In this document: positions 1 through 6,092 of the stretch, piece by piece
Layout: each line of letters opens with the position of its first letter
Position numbering within the stretch: the first letter of the stretch is position 1
From: Actinobacteria bacterium UBA5182
Lineage (GTDB): Bacteria > Actinomycetota > UBA4738
Length of the DNA stretch: 10,170 nucleotides
Assembly (NCBI GenBank): GCA_002413185.1
Contig: DHWM01000019.1
Coordinates: 1 to 10,170, forward strand
Reading direction: 5' to 3'
Made by a program: the position numbers and the translations under genes
Notes under the pieces: model-generated
The model's database searches: none
The model's input: only the letters and a program-made list of their open reading frames with translations
Told to the model about the DNA's origin: nothing

Positions 1-187
1 TTGTTCTTCAAGCCGGGCTAGTGTGCGAGTTCACCAGGCGAAGGGCAAAGCCCGACCATCAGATCGACGGCCGCCTCCTCGTCGGCTGCCTCTTTGGACA
101 ACACGATGGAGAACCGTGCCAAGCAGGTGTCGGCGTGACAAGCTCGACCGCGGTTCGTGAAGGTGGCCGCGAACGGAAGGGTGGGCG
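1..187. other. Unresolved left-edge region upstream of the peptidase gene
   Basis: No gene here can be assigned with confidence. Frame 1 reads a short tail ending in TAG at 19-21, which could be the last codons of a gene entering from the left. Frame 3 on the + strand is open from the window edge through 467 and has GC-rich third positions up to about position 92, but then runs over the real peptidase gene in the wrong frame. On the - strand, a frame ending at 18 gives a peptide with a protein-like, acidic C-terminal part (about the last 35 residues), but no convincing start lies between it and the peptidase gene. These readings exclude one another. The region also carries the peptidase gene's ribosome binding site at its right end. 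Confidence 0.3.
175..180 (+). promoter_or_regulatory. Shine-Dalgarno site for the prolyl iminopeptidase-like gene
   Basis: GGAAGG lies 7 bases before the ATG at 188, which is good spacing. It supports that ATG as the true start. Confidence 0.65.
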
Positions 188-1159
188 ATGTCGGAGCGTT
201 ATCCGGAGATCGAACCGTACGAGCACGGGATGCTCGATGTGGGAGACGGCCAGCGCCTGTACTGGGAGGTCTGCGGTAGCCCGAACGGGAAACCGGCGGT
301 GGTCCTGCACGGCGGGCCCGGGTCGGGGTGCACCCCCGGGCTTCGCCGGTACTTCGATCCCGCGGCGTACCGGATCGTGCTGTTCGACCAGCGCGGCGCA
401 GGACGAAGCGTGCCCCACGCAGGTGACCCCGCGGTCGACCTGTCGACCAACACCACCCACCACCTGATCGCGGACATCGAGCTCCTCCGAGAGCTTCTGG
501 GCGTCGAGCGCTGGCTGGTCTGGGGTGGCTCGTGGGGAGCGACCCTCGCGCTCGCGTACGCCGAGCGGCATCCCCAGCGGGTCGCCGAGGTCGTGCTCGC
601 ATCGGTCACCATGACCCGCCCAGCCGACATCCACTGGCTCTACCATGGCGTCGGTCGCTTCTTCCCCGAGGAGTGGTCACGCTTTCGCGAGGGCGTGCCG
701 GCGGCGGAACGCGATGGCGACCTCGTCGCCGCCTACTACCGACTGCTCAACCACCCGGACCCTGCCGTCCGCGACAAAGCGGCACGCGACTGGTGCGACT
801 GGGAAGACGCGGTGGTCTCACTGGAATCGGACTACCGGCGCAACCCTCGCTATGACGACCCGCGGTTCCGGATGGCCTTCGCCAGGATCGTCACACACTA
901 CTTCCATCACCACGCCTGGCTCGAGGACGGCATCTTGCTGCGCGACGCGCACCGCCTCGCCGGGATTCCGGGCATCCTGGTCCACGGTCGCCTCGACCTC
1001 GGCGGCCCGACGGTCACCGCGTGGGAGGTTGCGCAGGCGTGGCCGTACGCCGAACTCGAGCTGGTCGGCACCGGTCACACCGGTGGCGATGAGATGACGG
1101 AGCGCCTGGTCGCTGCCACGGATCGGTTCGCCAACTCGGCCCGGAGAGATGCGTTATGA
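188..1159 (+). CDS. pip: Prolyl iminopeptidase-like alpha/beta hydrolase (peptidase family S33)
   Basis: This 323-residue protein matches the length and motif order of proline iminopeptidases, cytosolic serine enzymes that remove N-terminal proline from peptides. Visible motifs are the oxyanion-hole segment HGGPGSG (residues 41-47), the strand motif DQRG (67-70), the nucleophile elbow GGSWG (113-117, Ser115), HGRLD (266-270, Asp270 as the triad acid) and GTGH (294-297, His297 as the triad base). The first and second motifs are typical of the S33 prolyl peptidases rather than of general esterases. The ATG at 188 has a good Shine-Dalgarno sequence. The gene stands alone and converges on gatD 85 bp downstream. 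Some S33 members have other substrates such as different aminoacyl peptides or esters, so the family is secure but the substrate is inferred. Confidence 0.9.
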   Translation: MSERYPEIEPYEHGMLDVGDGQRLYWEVCGSPNGKPAVVLHGGPGSGCTPGLRRYFDPAAYRIVLFDQRGAGRSVPHAGDPAVDLSTNTTHHLIADIELLRELLGVERWLVWGGSWGATLALAYAERHPQRVAEVVLASVTMTRPADIHWLYHGVGRFFPEEWSRFREGVPAAERDGDLVAAYYRLLNHPDPAVRDKAARDWCDWEDAVVSLESDYRRNPRYDDPRFRMAFARIVTHYFHHHAWLEDGILLRDAHRLAGIPGILVHGRLDLGGPTVTAWEVAQAWPYAELELVGTGHTGGDEMTERLVAATDRFANSARRDAL

Positions 1160-1179
1160 GCATGTCTGGAGGCAATCGC

Positions 1180-1228
1180 GGGGCCCTCGTGGCTGAGGTC
1201 CCCCCGGCTGGAGCCTGCTGTCTCCAGC
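1180..1228. terminator. Tandem hairpins between convergent genes, possible bidirectional terminator
   Basis: Two adjacent stem-loops fill most of the 85-bp gap between the stop of the peptidase gene (+) and the stop of gatD (-). The first pairs 1180-1188 with 1195-1203 (9 positions, one mismatch, 6-base loop). The second pairs GCTGGAG at 1207-1213 with CTCCAGC at 1222-1228 (7 perfect pairs, 8-base loop). Neither is followed by a clear T-run on either strand, so intrinsic termination is plausible from the placement but not proven. Confidence 0.4.
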
Positions 1229-1244
1229 AACCCCGAGCCAGCGG

Positions 1245-1973
1245 CTACCGATGCAGAGTTCGTGCGTGCTCGTGAGCTCGTTCCTCCGGGCCGTCGTCCA
1301 GCGATTGAAGGTCGTCTCCGCCCGTTACGGGCGACAGCGCCCGCTTCAGAATCCCATCCGCGAATTGAGGATTGAGCGGGAACACCGGGCCGTGCAGGTA
1401 CGTGCCCACAACGCTTCCCCGCACCGCGCCCTCCGAGCCATCGAGGCCGTTGTTGCCCCCACCCATCCTCACTCTGGCCAGAGGTCTCGCTCCAGGCCCT
1501 AATGTCGTCCGCCCGCCATGGTTCTCGAACCCAACGAGGTCGAACCGGTTCCCCCAAAGCTCGGCGGTTGCCCCGACGCGCCCGACCAACCGGCCCTTCC
1601 CGGCCCGCGTTTCGGCCTCGATGAGGCCCAGGCCCTCTGTCGAGACTCCGTCCGCAGAGACGTAGAGATTCCCCAGGAACTGATACCCGCCACACACTCC
1701 GAGCACCACCGTCCCCTCCCCGACGGCCTCAGCGAGCTCGGGACCCCGGTCACGCAAGTCGGGGCCAAGAGCCTCCTGCACTCGGTCGGTCCCGCCGCCC
1801 AGCAGCACGACGCCAGCCCCACGGGGGACACGCTCGCCCCTTGACACTGCTACGACGTCGACCCGGAACCCTCGCCACTCGGCTCGGCGCTGCAGGGCGA
1901 GGACATTCCCACGATCCCCATAGGTGCGCAGGAGGTCAGGATAAAGGTGGACGATCACGAGATCGGCGCCCAT
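1245..1973 (-). CDS. gatD: Lipid II isoglutaminyl synthase, glutamine amidotransferase subunit GatD
   Basis: GatD hydrolyses glutamine and passes the ammonia to MurT, which amidates the alpha-carboxyl of D-glutamate in the lipid II stem peptide. The 242-residue length is typical of the family. It is a class-I glutamine amidotransferase: the nucleophile elbow VLGVCGGYQ places Cys94, with the catalytic His194 in TYLHGP. Arg128 lies in the segment GKGRLVG. Cys94 and Arg128 have the same numbers as the functional residues I recall for Staphylococcus aureus GatD. The N-terminal part (VIVHLYPDLLRTYGDRGN, residues 6-23) is characteristic. The start is the ATG at 1973-1971, 8 bases after the murT stop, with a weak AGGG upstream that overlaps that stop region, so the two genes are very likely translationally coupled. 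The reading frame is open for another 137 codons upstream, but that stretch lies inside murT in another frame and is not protein-like. Confidence 0.94.
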   Translation of the reverse strand: MGADLVIVHLYPDLLRTYGDRGNVLALQRRAEWRGFRVDVVAVSRGERVPRGAGVVLLGGGTDRVQEALGPDLRDRGPELAEAVGEGTVVLGVCGGYQFLGNLYVSADGVSTEGLGLIEAETRAGKGRLVGRVGATAELWGNRFDLVGFENHGGRTTLGPGARPLARVRMGGGNNGLDGSEGAVRGSVVGTYLHGPVFPLNPQFADGILKRALSPVTGGDDLQSLDDGPEERAHEHARTLHR

Positions 1974-1981
1974 CGACGGCC

Positions 1982-3400
1982 CTATGCGATGTCGTCCTCG
2001 ACCCGCGTCGACCGGTCTCCGACGAGTGCTTCCCGGACGTCGAGCATCGCCGTGTACGTGGCCAGGATGGCAATCACCCCGTCCGGCGGGCAACTGATTA
2101 TGGCCGCTCGGACGGCGGCGAGCGGATCGGTCTCCACAACGTCCGGGATCCGGCCAGCGTATTTCAATCGAACCGCAGTCTCTGCCGCGCGCGTCCCCCC
2201 CGCCACGATCGGCGCCTCGAGTTGGACCAGGCGCTCGAAGTCCGCATCCCAGATCCACGAGACGTCCCGCCCGTCCGCGTCGTTGTCGCTGATCGCCACG
2301 ACGACTGCGCCGACCCGCCGGTCCGTGCACACGTCCCGGATCACCGTGCCCGCGCCGGCCGGGTTCTTGATCAGGGCCAGCCACAGTTGCCGGTCGTCGA
2401 ACAGTAACTCCTCGGCCCGGCCGAACCGAGGGTGGAACATCTCGAGAGCCGAGGTCGCCCGGTGCGGCGCGATCCCCAACTCGGCCGCAACGGCCACGGC
2501 CGCCACCGCGTTATAGGCATTGTGGATGCCACCCAGCGGAAGCGTCAGCAGCTCCTCGCAGAGTTCCAGGACTGACGCCTCGAGGCCCGCCCGCGATACC
2601 AGCCTGGCCACGTAACGACCGATGGTGGAGGTCCAGCCACAACCTTCGCAGTGCGCCGACCCGAGGCCGGCCATGGTCCGGCGGGTAAAGACGAGGCCCG
2701 TTCCGCAGCGCAGGCAGCTCTCCGGCTCTGCGTCGGCCGCAATCGCCGGCGCGCCGGCGCCTCCTCGACCCCGTGGGGTGGCTCCGCCGTCCGGCGGGGC
2801 GAGCACCGAGAATCCGACGGGGCCCAGATCCTCCAGAGACGCCCAAAGCAGAGGGTCGTCCGCGTTCGCCACCAAGATGGAATCTGCGGGCAGCCGTTCG
2901 GCGGCAATCCGGAGTCGAGCGGCTACACCCTCTGGCTCCGGAAACCGATCGAGCTGGTCGCGGAAGACGTTGGTGAGGACGAGGAGGCGCGGGAGGACTT
3001 CGGCCACAACAGAGGGCAAAACCCCCTCATCGACCTCGAGCACGCCGACATCCGCACCCTGCCTCGCGCCGAGAAAGGCGGAGACGACACCGCCAGGCAG
3101 GTTCGCCCCGCTTGTGTTCGCCGCCACCGCCAGTCCCTGCGCCTGAAGGATCGATCGCAGCATCGATGCGGTCGTCGTCTTGCCGTTCGTGCCGGAGACG
3201 ATCACCGCGCCCTGGTCGAGGCTGGCGGCGCGCCGGGCGAGGAACCCCGGGTCGATCCTGTTGACCAGCCGCCCTGGGAGGCTCGTCCCCGACCCGAGGT
3301 GGGCGAACCGGGAGAAAGCTCCGGCGGCGCCCCCCACCGCTGCGAGAGCGGCGTCGATCATCTGAGGCAGAGGACCCCTGGATCGGGAGGCCTTGGCCAT
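1982..3400 (-). CDS. murT: Lipid II isoglutaminyl synthase, Mur ligase-like subunit MurT
   Basis: MurT activates the D-glutamate alpha-carboxyl of lipid II with ATP and receives ammonia from GatD, at the inner face of the membrane. From the ATG at 3400 it has 472 residues. The Mur ligase ATP-binding loop GTNGKTTT is at 70-77, followed by LTNVFRDQLDRF (142-153). A four-cysteine zinc ribbon typical of MurT is at Cys229, Cys232, Cys251 and Cys254. The C-terminal DUF1727 domain shows LIKNPAG (343-349) and SDNDADGRDVSWIWD (371-385), a segment that includes the aspartate thought to complete the catalytic site. The start is uncertain. ATG 3361 (459 residues) fits the length of known MurT N-termini best, and ATG 3487 adds 29 hydrophilic residues with poorer third-position GC. 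No candidate has an ideal Shine-Dalgarno sequence. The gene runs directly into gatD. Confidence 0.93.
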   Translation of the reverse strand: MAKASRSRGPLPQMIDAALAAVGGAAGAFSRFAHLGSGTSLPGRLVNRIDPGFLARRAASLDQGAVIVSGTNGKTTTASMLRSILQAQGLAVAANTSGANLPGGVVSAFLGARQGADVGVLEVDEGVLPSVVAEVLPRLLVLTNVFRDQLDRFPEPEGVAARLRIAAERLPADSILVANADDPLLWASLEDLGPVGFSVLAPPDGGATPRGRGGAGAPAIAADAEPESCLRCGTGLVFTRRTMAGLGSAHCEGCGWTSTIGRYVARLVSRAGLEASVLELCEELLTLPLGGIHNAYNAVAAVAVAAELGIAPHRATSALEMFHPRFGRAEELLFDDRQLWLALIKNPAGAGTVIRDVCTDRRVGAVVVAISDNDADGRDVSWIWDADFERLVQLEAPIVAGGTRAAETAVRLKYAGRIPDVVETDPLAAVRAAIISCPPDGVIAILATYTAMLDVREALVGDRSTRVEDDIA

Positions 3401-3656
3401 TCCCGCCGCCGGCCCCCTCTCATCAGGTTCTCTCTCGCCGGCAGGACGCCTCGCGTCCTCCGAACCGACTCCAAGCTGAGCGGTCATGAGCTCACGACCA
3501 CGTTCCAGGTGGACGGATCCATCGCGACGGGGGTGATGCGGTGGCTCTCCACAGGACGCGAGTATTCCCGGAGGGGGTTGGAACCCGATATGGAGAAGTT
3601 TGGGAGTTGGTTTGAATCTCCGGCGCCTCCTGGGAAAGGGCGAGAACATCGAAGCC
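3401..3656. promoter_or_regulatory. Divergent intergenic region between murT-gatD and the two-component system
   Basis: This stretch of about 256 bp separates the most likely starts of murT (-) and the response regulator (+), so it should hold promoters for both. I could not identify a convincing -35/-10 pair on either strand. It contains a 17-bp palindrome at 3443-3459 and, near its right end, purine-rich Shine-Dalgarno-like segments at 3592-3595 and 3602-3606 in front of two alternative TTG starts. Part of it would be coding if murT started at 3487 or the regulator at 3600 or 3612. Confidence 0.45.
3443..3459. repeat. 17-bp palindrome upstream of murT (possible operator or leader hairpin)
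   Basis: AGGACGC at 3443-3449 and GCGTCCT at 3453-3459 are perfect inverted repeats around a 3-base centre. It sits 43-59 bases before the chosen murT start and about 200 bases before the response regulator start. It could be a protein-binding site or a hairpin in the murT leader. There is no direct evidence of function. Confidence 0.4.
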
Positions 3657-4319
3657 GTGCAGCTGCTCCTAGTTGAGGACGAGCGTCAGTTCGCCCACTT
3701 GCTGGCCCGAAGACTGAATGACGCCGGCTACGAGACCTCGCTGGCGTTCACCGGCCCCGAGGGCTTGGAGCGGGCATCGAATCGCGACTGGGACCTCGCC
3801 ATCCTGGACGTGATGCTCCCCGAGATGGACGGTGTGACCGTCGCGAAGACTCTGCGGGATCGGGGATGTGAGGTCCCGATCCTCATGCTCACCGCTCGCG
3901 ATGCGGTGGAAGACCGTGTGAAAGGCCTCCGCTCCGGCGCCGACGACTACCTCGTGAAGCCCTTCGCCTTCGCTGAATTGCTCGCCAGGGTGGAGGCCCT
4001 GGCCCGGCGCACTGGACGGAGCAGCAAGCTGTCCTTCGGCCCCGTGGAAATGGACTTGGCCGCGCACCGCGTCAGCGTGACCGGGACACCGGTCGAGCTC
4101 ACGCCCAAGGAGTTCGACCTGCTCGAGGCCCTTCTCCGCGGCGCCGGACGGGTTCTCACCCGCATGGAAATCAAGGAGTATGTATGGGGGTTCAACTTCG
4201 ATGCCCCGACGAAAGTGGTCGATCTCTACGTGCACTACCTACGGCGCAAGCTGGCGAAGGCGGGGGCGAGGGCTTTGATCCAAACCATCCGGGGGGTCGG
4301 GTACTCGGTCGGGCGATGA
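3657..4319 (+). CDS. OmpR/PhoB-family DNA-binding response regulator
   Basis: This cytosolic transcription factor is switched by phosphorylation from the sensor kinase encoded next. From the GTG at 3657 it has 220 residues, the usual OmpR-family length. The receiver domain (about 1-118) has the acidic pair Glu7-Asp8, phospho-acceptor Asp51 in LAILDVMLPEMDG, switch Thr79 in LTAR and Lys101 in VKPFAF. The winged-helix domain (about 125-220) shows LTPKEFDLLEALL, the recognition-helix region VVDLYVHYLRRKL and the closing RGVGYSVG. The GTG start gives the standard N-terminus (MQLLLVEDE). TTG at 3600 or 3612 would add 19 or 15 atypical residues but has better-placed GGAG-type ribosome sites, so the start is not settled. 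The target genes cannot be read from the sequence, and autoregulation is an inference. Confidence 0.93.
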   Translation: MQLLLVEDERQFAHLLARRLNDAGYETSLAFTGPEGLERASNRDWDLAILDVMLPEMDGVTVAKTLRDRGCEVPILMLTARDAVEDRVKGLRSGADDYLVKPFAFAELLARVEALARRTGRSSKLSFGPVEMDLAAHRVSVTGTPVELTPKEFDLLEALLRGAGRVLTRMEIKEYVWGFNFDAPTKVVDLYVHYLRRKLAKAGARALIQTIRGVGYSVGR

Positions 4320-4356
4320 CAATGGCCGTGTCTCACGCCGAACCCAGCCCGTGAAC

Positions 4357-4399
4357 GCGCGGCATCCGCGCCGAGCGCCCGATCATTCCGCGCGCTCGG
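4357..4399 (+). repeat. Two adjacent hairpins in the regulator-kinase gap
   Basis: GCGCGG at 4357-4362 pairs with CCGCGC at 4366-4371 around the 3-base loop CAT. Directly next to it (sharing base 4371), CCGAGCGC at 4371-4378 pairs with GCGCTCGG at 4392-4399 around a 13-base loop. The second stem ends 13 bases before the kinase ATG. There is no T-run, so a simple terminator is unlikely. A control on kinase translation or partial transcription attenuation within the operon is possible. Confidence 0.4.
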
Positions 4400-4412
4400 G
4401 CATCAGTCGGAC

Positions 4413-5699
4413 ATGACCCGCCGAGGCCGCAGCCAGGGTCGTCCGCTGTTCCGCTCGCTCCGGCTTCGGATGGCGCTTTCCCACGGCCTCGTCCTCGGGC
4501 TCATCCTCCTGATTCTCGGGGGCGTCGGCTACTTCCTTCTGGCCGCGAGCCTCAACCGCGAAGCCACGAACGAGGTCCAGACGGCCGCGCAATCCGAGAT
4601 CGACCGGGTACGTGAGTCGGGGCAAATCCTGCCGCCAGCCGACAAGGACGTTCCCTCGTCCTCGGCGATCCGCCTCGCCGTCATCCTTCCGGGCGGCCGG
4701 GTTGTCGCAGAGGTGAGCGAAGTCCCATCGTGGCTCCGGCCGCAGCGCGAGCCGGTGACCACGATCCGGGCACACGGAGAGGACGTCCGCATCGTGACGA
4801 TCGTGCTCCGGAAGGGTCCCCAATGGATCGGCACCATCGTGGCCGGCAAGTCCCTGGAGCCCGAGCATGCGCTGCTGAGCCGAGTCCGACTGCTCCTCAC
4901 CGGAGGGGGGCTGGTTGGCGTGGTGGCGAGCATGATGGCCGGATGGTTCCTGTCGGGTCGCGCCTCCCGTCCGGTTCGCCGGGCCTACGAGGCGCAGGCG
5001 GCGTTCGCATCCGACGCGTCGCACGAGCTTCGCACCCCGTTGGCCTTCGTGCGATCGGGCGTGGAGGTCCTCTCGCCGCACGAGCCGCAGCTGGGAGCCG
5101 AGATCCTGCGGGAGGTCGGCTACCTCACGTCGATCGCCGACCGCCTCCTTGACTTGGCCAGGATCCAGAATGGCAATCCGGTGCTCCCTCTGCAGCGGGT
5201 GGCCCTCGAGCCCCTGTGTCGGGAGGCGGCCGCTCGCAGCCGTCGAGCTCTGGGCATTCGCCTGGAGCTCCGCATTCCGCCCGGCCTCGAAGGGATGGCC
5301 GACCCCGTGGGGTTCGAGGCGGCGCTCGACGCGGTCTTGGAGAATGTCGCACGTCATGGCGGGAGCGAGGCCACGATCGAGGCTGCGGCTCGCGACGGAC
5401 GGGTCGTGGTATCCGTGGTGGACCACGGGCCGGGGCTGTCCCCCGAGCTTCGACAACGGGCGTTCGAACGTTTCGTCAGGGCGGATCCGGCACGGACGCG
5501 GGCGAGCGGCGGTGCCGGCCTCGGCCTTCCGCTCGCGAGGTCGCTGATCGAAGCACAGCGGGGCCGCGTATGGCTGGACCAGACCCCAGGCGGAGGGGTC
5601 ACCGCCCGGATCGAGATCAGGGGTGCAGTGGGAGGTGCCATTCCAGGAAACCCAGCGCCCGCTCAGACCGAAGCGGACCCCCCCGACTCGTCCGCCTGA
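4413..5699 (+). CDS. Membrane-bound sensor histidine kinase of the two-component system
   Basis: This 428-residue kinase autophosphorylates on histidine and passes the phosphate to the regulator upstream. Two membrane helices (about 21-45 and 158-180) flank an extracytoplasmic sensor region of about 110 residues without a recognisable named domain. The H-box SDASHELRTPL puts the phospho-acceptor at His204. The N-box has Asn311 (LDAVLENVARHG), the G1 box is DHGPG (337-341), the F-box follows (RAFERFVRAD), and the G2 box is GGAGLG (366-371). The link between helix 2 and the H-box is only about 20 residues, too short for a normal HAMP domain. This pattern is common in short-linker kinases of high-GC Gram-positives. 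The C-terminal 25 or so residues are Pro/Ala-rich and probably disordered. The ATG at 4413 has no clear Shine-Dalgarno sequence and two hairpins lie just upstream. The signal sensed is unknown. Confidence 0.93.
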   Translation: MTRRGRSQGRPLFRSLRLRMALSHGLVLGLILLILGGVGYFLLAASLNREATNEVQTAAQSEIDRVRESGQILPPADKDVPSSSAIRLAVILPGGRVVAEVSEVPSWLRPQREPVTTIRAHGEDVRIVTIVLRKGPQWIGTIVAGKSLEPEHALLSRVRLLLTGGGLVGVVASMMAGWFLSGRASRPVRRAYEAQAAFASDASHELRTPLAFVRSGVEVLSPHEPQLGAEILREVGYLTSIADRLLDLARIQNGNPVLPLQRVALEPLCREAAARSRRALGIRLELRIPPGLEGMADPVGFEAALDAVLENVARHGGSEATIEAAARDGRVVVSVVDHGPGLSPELRQRAFERFVRADPARTRASGGAGLGLPLARSLIEAQRGRVWLDQTPGGGVTARIEIRGAVGGAIPGNPAPAQTEADPPDSSA

Positions 5700-5964
5700 T
5701 CGCCCACGGGCGCATAGGGCAATCACGAGGAAACCAGCCGCCCTCGCGCCGACCCGGTTGACTCGGCCGGACAAACTCACGTTTCGCACCTCGGCTTGCT
5801 TGCAAACACGGTGCAACATCCAGGCCATCAGCAGACGTTGACACGCCTTCTGAGATTTCTCTAACCAGACGCTGCCCACCTCGAGTAGACGCAGAGTGAT
5901 TGAGCCCTGATAGCGCCGAGATCCCTCGGTTTCGAGCCCTGGCGCCATCGCAGTGGCCGGTGCG
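5700..5964. other. Intergenic region between the sensor kinase and the LuxR-type gene
   Basis: No gene is seen here. Part of it (roughly 5770-5910) is visibly less GC-rich than the flanking genes, as expected for a control region. It holds a small CGCC/GGCG stem just after the kinase stop (5701-5712, too weak to call a terminator), a possible promoter at 5838-5865, and a short hairpin (CCGAG 5916-5920 with CTCGG 5925-5929) between that promoter and the regulator. Confidence 0.45.
5838..5865 (+). promoter_or_regulatory. Possible sigma70-type promoter for the LuxR-type gene
   Basis: A perfect TTGACA at 5838-5843 is followed after 16 bases by TCTAAC at 5860-5865, which matches four of six -10 positions. 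It points toward the LuxR-type gene and lies in the least GC-rich stretch of the gap. The -35 match is good, the -10 is weak. Confidence 0.35.
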
Positions 5965-6092
5965 ATGATTCGGGTGGTGGACGGCGTCGCGACTGGGCTT
6001 TCCCACACGGGTGGGGGGCGCTGCGGGCAGGCGAATGGAGTCAAGCGAAGGCCGCCTTTGAAGCTGCGCTGGAGGACCGCGAGACCCCCGCC
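5904..6092 (+). other. Upstream coding extension of the LuxR-type regulator with no usable start
   Basis: The frame used by the regulator is open from just after a TGA at 5901-5903, and from about 6009 it reads like protein (WGALRAGEWSQAKAAFEAAL), the usual first TPR-like helix pair of these regulators. That stretch therefore belongs to the gene. However, the frame has no ATG, GTG or TTG between 5904 and 6093. An ATG at 5965 and a GTG at 5953 exist in the +1 frame. Joining frame 1 to frame 3 would need one added base between 5965 and about 6018, for example in the run of six G at 6013-6018. With that fix the protein would be about 557 residues. Confidence 0.5.

Noticed and set aside
59..646. 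A - strand frame opposite the peptidase gene
   Set aside because: The opposite strand carries the full hydrolase catalytic triad. The antisense product is low-complexity.
1841..2407. A + strand frame across the murT/gatD junction
   Set aside because: It overlaps both genes antisense and resembles no protein family.
2651..3676. A 341-codon + strand frame opposite murT
   Set aside because: It is antisense to a well-supported murT gene and has an Arg-rich composition typical of a shadow frame.
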